This document shows positions 6,504-14,170 of a stretch of 17,608 bases of DNA, one piece after another. The notes beneath the pieces were generated by a model, which searched no databases, was not told the origin of the DNA, and saw nothing but the letters and a program-made list of their open reading frames with translations. Position 1 is the stretch's first letter. Each line of letters opens with the position of its first letter. The stretch is taken from positions 1 to 17,608 of the forward strand of contig CAYNFJ010000039.1 of the NCBI GenBank assembly GCA_964396505.1, read 5' to 3'. Source of the stretch: DQTL01 sp964396505 (GTDB taxonomy: Bacteria > Bacteroidota > Bacteroidia > Flavobacteriales > Flavobacteriaceae). The position numbers and the translations under genes are program-made.

Positions 6504-6773
6504 TTATTTACGTAATCCTAGTTCCTTGATTATTGCACGGTATCTCAAGACATCTTTTTTGATAAGATAATTAAGAAGGTCTCTACGCTTACCAACCAAC
6601 TTAACTAATGAACGTTCGGTATTATAATCTTTGTGATTTTTTTTCAAATGTTCTGTCAAATGGTTAATTCGATAAGTGAATAAGGCGATTTGCCCTTCAG
6701 CGGTTCCGGTATCATTTTCTGATTTACCGTGTTTTTTGAATAATTCTTTTTTAATTTCTGGTGTTAAATACAT
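6504..6773 (-). CDS. rpsO: 30S ribosomal protein S15
   Basis: This 89-residue protein has exactly the usual length of S15 and binds 16S rRNA early in small-subunit assembly. The family pattern is clear: the GTAEGQIA segment with R34-H38 (RINHLTEHL), then the HKDYNTERSL turn, KLVGKRRDLLNYL at about 58-70, and a C-terminal YRAIIKELGLRK. Genome context (rpsO followed by pnp on the same strand) is conserved in many bacteria and supports the call. It has a consensus-like promoter at 6834-6863 and a short leader with a small hairpin, discussed separately. Start ATG 6773 follows an A/T-rich leader with no Shine-Dalgarno sequence. Confidence 0.97.
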   Translation of the reverse strand: MYLTPEIKKELFKKHGKSENDTGTAEGQIALFTYRINHLTEHLKKNHKDYNTERSLVKLVGKRRDLLNYLIKKDVLRYRAIIKELGLRK

Positions 6774-6812
6774 GCCAACATTAAATTTTAATGATTAATA
6801 ATTATTATGCAA

Positions 6813-6828
6813 TTGATGATTTCATCAA
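6813..6828 (-). promoter_or_regulatory. Hairpin at the 5' end of the predicted rpsO transcript
   Basis: TTGATGA and TCATCAA pair perfectly around two bases (or as six pairs with a tetraloop), at the very start of the transcript predicted from the promoter at 6834. S15 represses its own mRNA in several bacteria by binding leader structures. This one is small, and its role is inferred. Confidence 0.3.
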
Positions 6829-6833
6829 GATGG

Positions 6834-6863
6834 CAAAATTAGTGTTATATTTTTAATTGACAA
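6834..6863 (-). promoter_or_regulatory. Predicted rpsO promoter, TTG-N19-TAATTTTG
   Basis: On the minus strand TTG (6861-6863) is followed after exactly 19 bases by TAATTTTG (6834-6841), a full match to the Bacteroidota -33/-7 pattern. It predicts a start near 6829 and a leader of about 55 bases. This is the best promoter in the window. Confidence 0.65.
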
Positions 6864-6969
6864 TGACTATCAAGGATTTAATTTTTCCATAGCCTTTTAA
6901 ACCAAATGATTTTTAAGAGGTCATAGTAGACGTACAAGACATTTATTAACTAATTTTAAATTTATTATT

Positions 6970-7806
6970 ATGAAATCAAAAACATTCAATTGGACGATTC
7001 TTTTTAGCGTATTATTTGTTTCCGTTTTTTTTATGGCATGTGAAAAAGAAGTCCAAGCAACTGACACAGACGAAGTGGCACAAGTTCAAAAATCGACCGA
7101 AATTGATGTAGCAACCGATAATATTTCGGCTATTATTGAAGAAGCTTTTATCACAGAAGAAAGTATTACCGGTAGATCATCAGCAGCGTATGAAACCTAT
7201 TTACCTCCTTGTATGATCCGTACGGTTGAGGTCAGTGGTATGACCCGTACGGTCACCTTGGATTTTGGATCGGGTTGTGATATGCCTAACGGAAATCATA
7301 TCAGTGGTATTATTACGATGGTTTATGAACGGGATCCAAGTGCTTTGACTAGAACTATTACCTATAGTTTTTCCGATTTTTATTTCAATTATATCAATAT
7401 AGATGGAGGCGGATCAATTTTACGTGAATGGAGTAATACTAATGGAAACCCACAATCTACCAATAATCAAAACATCACAGTTACTTGGCCTAATGATGCT
7501 TCGGCACATAGAGTAGGAGTGAAAGTACGTGAATGGATAGAAGGCGTAGGTTCCGGAACTTGGGGCGATAATGTGTTCTTGATTACGGGAAATTGGACGA
7601 CTGAGTTTCCGGATGGTGATGTAAATAGTGGTATTGTGACTATTCCTTTGCGTAGAGAATTGGCTTGCAGATTTTTAGTGAGTGGCGAAGTAGCTTTGTC
7701 TCATAATGAGTTGGCAGGAACACTTAATTTTGGCGATGGAGATTGTGATAATATAGCAATTTTTACAGATGCTCAAGGCAATGAACATACTATAATTTTA
7801 GATTAA
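6970..7806 (+). CDS. Putative lipoprotein, function unknown
   Basis: The 278-residue product starts with a typical lipoprotein signal: a positively charged start, a hydrophobic core, and a lipobox ending FMAC with C24 as the lipidated cysteine. The acidic EKE next to it could favour surface export in Bacteroidota, which is an inference. Residues 25-75 are low-complexity and acidic, a probable tether. The rest is beta-rich, with two similar segments: LDFGSGCDMPNG (98-109) and LNFGDGDCDN (252-261), the latter with Asp/Gly spacing that could bind a cation. Cysteines C81, C103, C233 and C259 could form disulfides. The pattern is known from uncharacterised flavobacterial lipoproteins; no enzyme motif is seen. 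It stands alone, divergent from rpsO, and ends at a strong shared terminator. The 160 bases upstream show no clear -7 box. Confidence 0.8.
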   Translation: MKSKTFNWTILFSVLFVSVFFMACEKEVQATDTDEVAQVQKSTEIDVATDNISAIIEEAFITEESITGRSSAAYETYLPPCMIRTVEVSGMTRTVTLDFGSGCDMPNGNHISGIITMVYERDPSALTRTITYSFSDFYFNYINIDGGGSILREWSNTNGNPQSTNNQNITVTWPNDASAHRVGVKVREWIEGVGSGTWGDNVFLITGNWTTEFPDGDVNSGIVTIPLRRELACRFLVSGEVALSHNELAGTLNFGDGDCDNIAIFTDAQGNEHTIILD

Positions 7807-7823
7807 ATAATTTAATAACACCC

Positions 7824-7862
7824 AAAAAAACCCGATTTCAAAAACTGAAATCGGGTTTTTTT
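7824..7862. terminator. Bidirectional terminator between the lipoprotein gene and accD
   Basis: Ten G/C-containing pairs (7831-7840 with 7846-7855) around the loop AAAAC are flanked by seven A on the left and seven T on the right. It therefore works as an intrinsic terminator for both convergent genes. Confidence 0.92.
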
Positions 7863-7869
7863 ATAAGTT

Positions 7870-8739
7870 TTAAGCCGGTTCTTTTCGCAAGGGTTGGTTT
7901 TGAATTAAATCCAGGTACAGATTGATCATTTTTTTCAAATCTTTACGTTCATAGATGGCGTCTAAAAAACCGTGTTCCAATACAAATTCAGAACGTTGAA
8001 AGCCTTTGGGTAAATCTTGACCGGTGGTGTCTTTTACGACACGCGGACCGGCAAAGGCTATTAAGGCATTGGGTTCGGCAATATTAATATCGCCCAACAT
8101 AGCAAAGGATGCCGTAGTTCCACCTGTTGTCGGGTCGGTAAGTAATGAAATATACGGAATTTTGGCTTCGTCCAATTGTGCCAATTTAGCCGATGTTTTT
8201 GCCAATTGCATCAGGGATAGGGTAGATTCCATCATACGGGCGCCTCCTGATTTTGAAATCATTAAAAAAGGAATTTTATGTTTGATGGAATAATCAATAG
8301 CCCGCACAATTTTTTCTCCTACAACACTACCCATAGAACCCCCGATAAAGCTAAAGTCCATTGCTGCTATTACTATTTCTTTCCCCATAGATTTACCTAC
8401 AACAGTACGTACTGCATCGTATAAATTGGTTTTGGTATGGGCTTGTTTTAGTCTATCGATATAAGGTTTGGTATCGATGAATTTTAAAGGGTCTTTGGAT
8501 TTCATCTTAGGATTGAGTTCTTTGTATTGATCGTCATCCAATAGTATTTCAAAATATTCTTTACTGCCTATACGTACGTGATAACCGTCAGCGGGGCTTA
8601 CATATAAATTCTCTTTTAGTTCTTCGGTGTCTATGATGATTCCATTAGGGGATTTGTACCAAATTCCTTCGGGTATATTCTTTTTTTCTTCGGTAGGAGT
8701 GGTAATTCCTTTAGTACTACGTTTAAACCAAGAGGTCAT
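7870..8739 (-). CDS. accD: Acetyl-CoA carboxylase carboxyltransferase subunit beta, zinc ribbon without cysteines
   Basis: AccD with AccA moves the carboxyl group from biotin to acetyl-CoA to make malonyl-CoA, the first step of fatty acid synthesis. The 289 residues align along the whole family. The crotonase-like core shows FIGGSMGSVVGEK (131-143), SGGARMMES (164-172) and DPTTGGTTASFAMLGD (202-217), followed by the AFAGPRV signature. The N-terminal ribbon is recognisable (GIWYKSPNG, then ENLYVSPADGYHVRI), but the four zinc cysteines are replaced by S30, G33, S48 and D51, so it cannot bind zinc in the usual way. I believe this loss is common in flavobacterial AccD, not a defect. It lies 140 bases after the aldolase gene, with a terminator between, and has no clear promoter of its own. 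Confidence 0.95.
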   Translation of the reverse strand: MTSWFKRSTKGITTPTEEKKNIPEGIWYKSPNGIIIDTEELKENLYVSPADGYHVRIGSKEYFEILLDDDQYKELNPKMKSKDPLKFIDTKPYIDRLKQAHTKTNLYDAVRTVVGKSMGKEIVIAAMDFSFIGGSMGSVVGEKIVRAIDYSIKHKIPFLMISKSGGARMMESTLSLMQLAKTSAKLAQLDEAKIPYISLLTDPTTGGTTASFAMLGDINIAEPNALIAFAGPRVVKDTTGQDLPKGFQRSEFVLEHGFLDAIYERKDLKKMINLYLDLIQNQPLRKEPA

Positions 8740-8771
8740 AATCTTTCTGTTTTAGGTTGTTTACAGTGGAC

Positions 8772-8809
8772 AAAAAAAGCAAATAATTTTGAATTTATTT
8801 GCTTTTTTT
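8772..8809 (-). terminator. Terminator after the aldolase gene
   Basis: Arms 8772-8786 and 8795-8809 are exact complements over 15 positions (seven A, GC, then A/T), with an eight-base loop and seven T following on each strand. It lies about 70 bases after the aldolase stop. Confidence 0.8.
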
Positions 8810-8879
8810 GGGTTTTTTATTGTTCGTTGTACGAATCAATGAAAGTGCAATTTACAAAAAAATGTCTAAAACTCCTTTT

Positions 8880-9952
8880 TTACAAGGTGTTTACATTGTT
8901 TAAATCTTTGAAAGCTTGTGTCAATCGGGTTTTAAAAGTTTCTTCTCCTTTGCGCAACCATTTACGTGGATCATAATACTTTTTGTTGGGTAGGTCATCT
9001 CCTTCCGGATTGCCTATTTGACTTTGCAGGTAAGCTTCGTGTTTTTTCATATAATCCCGTACGCCGGTCATAAAGGCATATTGCATATCGGTATCAATAT
9101 TCATTTTGATAACTCCGTATGAGATGGCTTCCCGGATTTCATCTAAAGTAGAACCGGAGCCTCCGTGAAAAACAAAATTGACCGGATTCTTTCCGGTGTT
9201 GTATTTTTTTTCAATATATTTTTGCGAATTATCCAGTATTTTGGGTGTTAAAACTACATTGCCGGGTTTGTAAACGNNNNNNNNNNTACATTTCCAAAAG
9301 AAGCGGCAATGGTAAAATTAGGGCTTATTTTGAGCAATTCTTCATACGCATAGGCTACTTCTTCCGGCTGTGTATATAATTTGGAACTGTCCACATCTGT
9401 ATTATCCACGCCGTCTTCCTCTCCACCGGTAATACCTAATTCTATTTCCAGGGTCATATCCAATGCGTGCATTTTCTGAAGATAGGATTTACAAATACTG
9501 ATATTTTCTTCCAGACTTTCTTCGGATAAGTCAATCATATGAGAGCTAAATAAAGGTATTCCGTTTTCTTTATAAAATTTTTCTCCCTCTACCAATAAAC
9601 CGTCAATCCAGGGAAGTTTACTTTTAGAACAATGGTCGGTATGTAGAATTACCGGAATCTCATAGAGTTTGGCCAAATGATGAATGTGTTTGGCTCCGGC
9701 TACGGCACCGGCGATGGCTGCTTTTTCATTTTCGTTAGATAGGCCTTTTCCGGCATTAAAATGTGCCCCACCGTTGGAAAATTGGATAATAACCGGAGCG
9801 TTGAGATCTCTGGCAGTTTCCATTACGGCATTTATTGAATTGGAACCAACGACATTGACGGCGGGTAACGCAAAATTATTCGCTTTGGCAAAATCAAATA
9901 TTTCTTGAACTTGTTTTCCGGTAACAACACCGGGTTTGAACGTGTTTTTCAT
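8880..9952 (-). CDS. fbaA: Class II fructose-bisphosphate aldolase, split by a 10-N gap
   Basis: This zinc-dependent glycolytic and gluconeogenic enzyme splits fructose 1,6-bisphosphate into two triose phosphates. Residues 1-222 are continuous and include ILHTDHC with D106 and zinc ligand H107, the family signature LEIELG with E171, and the mobile GGEEDG loop. After the gap the frame resumes with VYKPGNV and carries FHGGSGS with zinc ligand H261, then MNIDTD and the usual NKKYYDPRKWL tail. In the family FGNV is followed by His-Gly-VYKPG, so the gap should hold only five bases (CAY GG), not ten. The extra N cause an artificial frame break, and the lost His is itself a zinc ligand. The reconstructed length is 355, close to the 359 of Escherichia coli FbaA. 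I treat it as an intact gene. Confidence 0.94.
9277..9286. other. Assembly gap of 10 N inside the aldolase gene
   Basis: Ten N replace the codons between FGNV and VYKPG. Frame and family conservation require five bases here (modulo three), so the run length is a placeholder. Unlike the pnp gap, the flanks share no repeat. Confidence 0.85.
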
Positions 9953-9980
9953 CTTAAAAAGAAGATTAAATTAATTTTTT

Positions 9981-9988
9981 CAAAGGTA
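9981..9988 (-). promoter_or_regulatory. Predicted -7 box of the aldolase gene (TACCTTTG)
   Basis: TACCTTTG on the minus strand fits TAnnTTTG, 28 bases before the ATG at 9952. No TTG is found 16-23 bases further upstream. No terminator separates the preceding outer-membrane protein gene, so some read-through is also possible. Confidence 0.45.
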
Positions 9989-10027
9989 CAAACTTAATTT
10001 TAATGGATTAATTGGAACGAATAAAAT

Positions 10028-10873
10028 TTACAAAGCCCAAGTAAACATCAGCTTAAATTCACCGTTAATAGGACCGTGTTTCATTTCTTTTTTATTCCAA
10101 GGAAAACGGTTGGCAATCCAGTTTCCATAAGAGATGTTGAGTTTGAATGCTTTCCAATTAAAATATCCGAATCCGTACGTAAAGTCCGGATCCCAAGGCA
10201 ATATGGAGCTTTTGTCGGGATAGTAATAGGCCGCACTTTCAATATATAAATTATGAATGATACTCCATCGTACCGATGTCCCGAGAACAATTTTATTGTT
10301 TCCGCCTTTTTCAACTCCATATTGATCGGGGTATTCTATGGAGTAACGGGCTATGGGTACAATTCTTATTTGAGAAGTTTCATCAAACTTTAATGACGAA
10401 TAATCATTCAATAAATCAAAATTGTAACTGGTAAAGAAAAAACCTCTTAAAAAATTAGTTCCCCAACCGGTACTGTTTGAAAATTTGTTGGGTCCGTAGT
10501 TCTCATATCCAAATGATACCGTTTTATTATGCCAGTTATACCATCCTATCTGATAATACATATTGGATAGGTAGGGAGGAGTTTGCTCATTGCGTATCCA
10601 ATCAAAAAAAAGTTGTGTTCTTATATGAAAATGTTGTTCCGGATTGGGATTTATGTCCAGTGCTACTACGGATGTCAAGCGTGTATAATCTATTAAATCA
10701 CCTTCTTTGGGTTGATAGGTTAATTGAGAAATCCCCATACCGAACTCGCCTTTTATGATACTTTTTCCCATTATAAAATTGTGAATTCTGAGCATTTGTC
10801 CCAGATTGTCATATTCTTGAGCCGAAACAAGTAAACTGCTTGCTAATAATGTTATTATCAGTATTTTTTTCAT
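10028..10873 (-). CDS. Secreted, probable outer-membrane beta-barrel protein of a polysaccharide locus
   Basis: The 281-residue product has a clear Sec signal peptide (MKKILI, a hydrophobic core, then VSA followed by Q19) with no lipobox. The mature part alternates polar and aromatic residues in short strands (for example NMYYQIGWYNW, LYIESAAYYY and FTYGFGYFNWKAF), is very rich in Tyr, Trp and Phe, and ends FKLMFTWAL, the look of a small outer-membrane barrel of perhaps 10-14 strands. I do not recognise the family. The gene starts five bases after the DUF3131 gene stops, so the two are almost certainly co-transcribed and perhaps translationally coupled. From context it could be the export channel or surface anchor for the glycan made by the GT2 enzyme; a structural rather than catalytic role is inferred. 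Confidence 0.7.
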   Translation of the reverse strand: MKKILIITLLASSLLVSAQEYDNLGQMLRIHNFIMGKSIIKGEFGMGISQLTYQPKEGDLIDYTRLTSVVALDINPNPEQHFHIRTQLFFDWIRNEQTPPYLSNMYYQIGWYNWHNKTVSFGYENYGPNKFSNSTGWGTNFLRGFFFTSYNFDLLNDYSSLKFDETSQIRIVPIARYSIEYPDQYGVEKGGNNKIVLGTSVRWSIIHNLYIESAAYYYPDKSSILPWDPDFTYGFGYFNWKAFKLNISYGNWIANRFPWNKKEMKHGPINGEFKLMFTWAL

Positions 10874-10878
10874 TTTTT

Positions 10879-12243
10879 TTATCTTAAAGTTCTTACTAAA
10901 GGTCCTCGCATTTTATAATTAATACATTCCAATATTACTGCATTTGTATTGACGGTTAGTGCGGTGTTTATACTCTTGTCTTTGTCATATCTGCCGGCAT
11001 ACCAACCTTTATCTTTGTTACTGAGTCCGTCCAGATTTTCAATCAATGTTTTGCTATAGGTATCATCGTATAAGGTAGCCCAAGCAAAGGCTGCTTTTGT
11101 AGAAAAAGATTTAAAATCCTCGGCATCATCACCATTTTCTGCTAAACACACCCACTCGTCTCCATTGCAATAAATGGAATTATAGACAAAATAGGGTGCT
11201 TTGTCCACATGATCTTCGGAAACAGCAACAGGTATCTTTATTTTTTTAGCTCTTTTTTTCTGCACTTGATAAATACGATAGGCCAATTCTTTAGAATTGA
11301 TATCCCATCCGTATTCAATCCCATCTAAAATATAGGGTTCTGATAAAATATAGTTATAGGCGGGATGAAGTTTTACTTCTCTGGTATCGGTTCCAATTTG
11401 TATTCCATAAATTTCCGTAAATTTTAAGAAATCGGTATATTTATAGGATTCTGTAGCGTCAAAGTCATTGAGGATATAACCCTTAGAGGCATATTCTTCA
11501 TATCCTAATTTGCCTTCTTGAACTATTTTTATTCTTTTGTCTTTAAAATTAAATCCGATACCGTGCAGACTGGCATCATTGCCTAGTATTCTGTGGATAT
11601 TCCAACGACTAACCACTTGATTTACTTGTTTGGTGAATTGTGGGAAATATTTTCTAATACGAGAAAACGCACCTAATACACGGCCTATATCCATAGCTGA
11701 CCACCCAATTCCATCTGCGGTTGTATGATTTGAATAATCTACCATATTAAGGGTGTAGGTACTGTACACTTTATTGGGGAGTTCCCCTTTGTACAAAGGC
11801 ATTTTAATCATTGACCGGAGGGTTTTACTCATTTTATTTTGAAACTCAACACTATCGATAATTCCAATCTCGTAAGCGCTCATAACGGCTTGTAGTGAGC
11901 TGCTTATATCCCAAAGTGTGGTGGCGGGGTATTGATCAACACTGTTAAAAAATCCGGTTTTTTCCTGATAGTTATTTTTAAAATAACGCCAAGCAATTCG
12001 GGCATTTTCCAAATCTTTTTTGGTCAAACTATCTCCATATTTTCGCAGAGGGTAATTTTGAGACGGTTTTATTATCAATTCTTTTGAAAAAATATCCTTA
12101 TAAAAACCAAAGTCTGAGGGTCTTGCTTTTTCAATAAAAAGAACCGCATTGGCACCTGCATAAATGGCAATAAGCATTACCAAAGGTTTTACCAAGTAAC
12201 GGAGTATTTTTACGAATTTATCGGTATTGATTATTATTTGCAT
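10879..12243 (-). CDS. Membrane-anchored DUF3131 protein, putative glycan-active enzyme
   Basis: This 454-residue protein has one N-terminal membrane segment (about residues 18-37), and the rest is predicted to be periplasmic. The helical domain carries DUF3131-like motifs: ARIAWRYFKNNY (81-92), GFFNSVDQYPATTLWDISSSL (97-117), DGIGWSAMDIGR (177-188), GYEEYASKGY (247-256), EPYILDGIEYGW (302-313), and GWYAGRYD with INTALTVNTNAVILE towards the end. The repeated Trp-Asp-Ile and Asp-Gly-Ile patterns and the closing TNA-ILE segment resemble alpha/alpha-barrel glycoamylase-type hydrolases; D112, D185 and E249/E250 are reasonable acidic candidates, by inference only. It lies 26 bases after the GT2 gene and five before the barrel gene. 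A role in trimming, cyclising or releasing the polymer is plausible, as periplasmic hydrolases do in cellulose systems. Confidence 0.75.
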   Translation of the reverse strand: MQIIINTDKFVKILRYLVKPLVMLIAIYAGANAVLFIEKARPSDFGFYKDIFSKELIIKPSQNYPLRKYGDSLTKKDLENARIAWRYFKNNYQEKTGFFNSVDQYPATTLWDISSSLQAVMSAYEIGIIDSVEFQNKMSKTLRSMIKMPLYKGELPNKVYSTYTLNMVDYSNHTTADGIGWSAMDIGRVLGAFSRIRKYFPQFTKQVNQVVSRWNIHRILGNDASLHGIGFNFKDKRIKIVQEGKLGYEEYASKGYILNDFDATESYKYTDFLKFTEIYGIQIGTDTREVKLHPAYNYILSEPYILDGIEYGWDINSKELAYRIYQVQKKRAKKIKIPVAVSEDHVDKAPYFVYNSIYCNGDEWVCLAENGDDAEDFKSFSTKAAFAWATLYDDTYSKTLIENLDGLSNKDKGWYAGRYDKDKSINTALTVNTNAVILECINYKMRGPLVRTLR

Positions 12244-12269
12244 ATCAGTATTATTATAAGAATAAGTGA

Positions 12270-14105
12270 TTAGTTGTTTTTTTGCTTGTAATAAGCAATT
12301 GATTTCTCAAACAGCTCTTTGTTCCAAAAAGCAGCCCTGACATAAGGAATGATTAAATAAAAGGTAAAGACCGTCCAAAATATATTAGCAAAAAATGCCG
12401 AATAAGAGGGGTGTGCCTTTATGTACACTAAGTAGGCATTGTAAAGAATTCCTGCAACACTCAATACAATTACCAATAGATGTGGCCAAATATGTTTTAG
12501 ATTGGAATTGCTGTATTTAACGGATTTACTGGTTACATTAAATGTAATGCTCTTACCGAAAATCACCTTATACAAGGCTTGTAATTTGTACCAAAAACCG
12601 GCTAGATAAAACTGTTCGGGTCGTTTGGTAGGAACCCCCCAATTTCCAAACATCGTAACTAGGGTGTTGAGTAACAAAAAAGGAACAATACGGATAAAAA
12701 AATCAAAATTAAAAGCTTTTAACGGTGGAATAAGGGTAAAGAAAAATACTATGGGATAAAAGATAAATATAGTTAGCCAAAAAGGAGATAAGTAAGACCA
12801 TATAGTTTCTAAATACGACAGCCTTTGACGTAAAGTCATCCCTTTAATCCACAGTGGATTATTCTTACTCAAAGCAATATCAATAGTGCCTTCGGCATAG
12901 CGTGAAAATTGTTGAATAAAAATATCATAAGACTGTGGAGAAAGCATTTTACATTCTACATCGGGATGCTGGTACGATTGCCATTTATTAGGGTCGGAAT
13001 GTAAGAGTATGGATGTAAATATATCTTCGGAGATGTGATGGACAAAGGGGCGTAAGGGCATTGTTTTACGAAGTTCTTTTTGTTTTTCGTATAGGTCTAT
13101 TTTTTTATCTTTTTTAATTATTTTTTTTAACTCCTCGTTGATTTTTTCATCTTGCTCTCTGATGGCCAACTCTGTAAGGGCACTTCTACGTTGTAAAGAC
13201 CCTGCCCCGCAACTAAAAGCAGCATTACTGGTATTTCTTCTTCTTAAAATCACATCATAGAATAATTGAGGGTCGGTTCCGAAAACGTTTTTCCCTATGA
13301 TGTATTTTTTTGAAAATGGTATGATTTTGCCTATATATTTTCCAATTTTTTTGTATCGTATGGCTAAATAGTCTTTTAAAGGCAATCCGGAAGGAATATC
13401 ATAAAACCATTGAGGAGTTTGTACCCATCCCATCTTTTTATTTCTGAAATATCCGGTTGTGTTTATTAGAAAATCCGGAAAAATACGGGTGTCTGCATCT
13501 AGAATAACAATAATATCACCTTGGGTTTGATAAAAGGCATGATTCATATTTCCGGCTTTGTACCCAATATTGTTCTCTCTTGAAATATAGTTGATTCCAT
13601 ATTTTTCTGCCATTGCTTTAAAATCTTCTTTTTCAGGGTCTGTGCCATCTCTATGACCGTCGTCTAACAGATAGATTTTAATGCTTACATCATCAAAAGG
13701 GTAGTTCGCACGTACGGCATTTTTAACCGTATCTTCTACAAATTTCAATTCTTCATTATAGGTTGCTATATATAAATCGATGCGTATGGGGCGGTCTTTA
13801 TCGTTTTCAATAGTTTCTATTTCTGAAAGAAAATGAACGGGTGCTGTTTTGGGGATGTCTTTATGTGACCAATAGTTCAATATGGTAAGTATAGAGCCTA
13901 TAAATGCCATGATTTCTGCAAAATATAAAGGTAAGGATATCCAAGCAGCCTCCCAATTTATGGAGTGATTCCAACGCCAAGTTAGGTATTCTATCCCAAC
14001 AAAAATAAATACAACAGCAGTTATTCTAAATAATATCTCTATCCAGAAATTAAATTTACTGGGGGTATAGGGGGTACGATCTTCAAAAACGGCATAATAA
14101 GGCAT
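12270..14105 (-). CDS. Cellulose-synthase-like membrane glycosyltransferase, family GT2
   Basis: The 611-residue protein has two N-terminal membrane segments (about 23-42 and 53-78), a cytosolic GT2 domain and about four C-terminal segments (434-460, 468-488, 538-562, 570-593). Processive-synthase signatures are ATYNEE (114-119), LLDDG (146-150), LDADTR (202-207), TPQWFY (230-235), FSCGAG (297-302) and HISED (357-361, base aspartate D361). Instead of QxxRW it has QQFSRYAEG (398-406), with Tyr at the Trp position. A highly charged insert of about 35 residues (314-350) precedes the SED motif. No PilZ domain is fused, so direct c-di-GMP control is not evident. I chose ATG 14105; an upstream TTG at 14141 would add 12 residues without family support. 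The polymer is unknown: cellulose is possible, but BcsB and BcsC are not nearby. Confidence 0.85.
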   Translation of the reverse strand: MPYYAVFEDRTPYTPSKFNFWIEILFRITAVVFIFVGIEYLTWRWNHSINWEAAWISLPLYFAEIMAFIGSILTILNYWSHKDIPKTAPVHFLSEIETIENDKDRPIRIDLYIATYNEELKFVEDTVKNAVRANYPFDDVSIKIYLLDDGHRDGTDPEKEDFKAMAEKYGINYISRENNIGYKAGNMNHAFYQTQGDIIVILDADTRIFPDFLINTTGYFRNKKMGWVQTPQWFYDIPSGLPLKDYLAIRYKKIGKYIGKIIPFSKKYIIGKNVFGTDPQLFYDVILRRRNTSNAAFSCGAGSLQRRSALTELAIREQDEKINEELKKIIKKDKKIDLYEKQKELRKTMPLRPFVHHISEDIFTSILLHSDPNKWQSYQHPDVECKMLSPQSYDIFIQQFSRYAEGTIDIALSKNNPLWIKGMTLRQRLSYLETIWSYLSPFWLTIFIFYPIVFFFTLIPPLKAFNFDFFIRIVPFLLLNTLVTMFGNWGVPTKRPEQFYLAGFWYKLQALYKVIFGKSITFNVTSKSVKYSNSNLKHIWPHLLVIVLSVAGILYNAYLVYIKAHPSYSAFFANIFWTVFTFYLIIPYVRAAFWNKELFEKSIAYYKQKNN

Positions 14106-14170
14106 AGTAGCGCGACTTAAGAGGCAGCAAAAGTCTGTCAATCATTTGAAAGAGGATGTGACTTTAGTTA

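Noticed and set aside
8880..9952. The aldolase gene as a frameshifted pseudogene
   Set aside because: The break coincides with the N run, and both sides keep catalytic residues and full family similarity.
14106..14141. TTG 14141 as start of the GT2 gene
   Set aside because: The added residues (TDFCCLLSRAT) are not like the family N-terminus, and ATG 14105 opens the recognisable protein.
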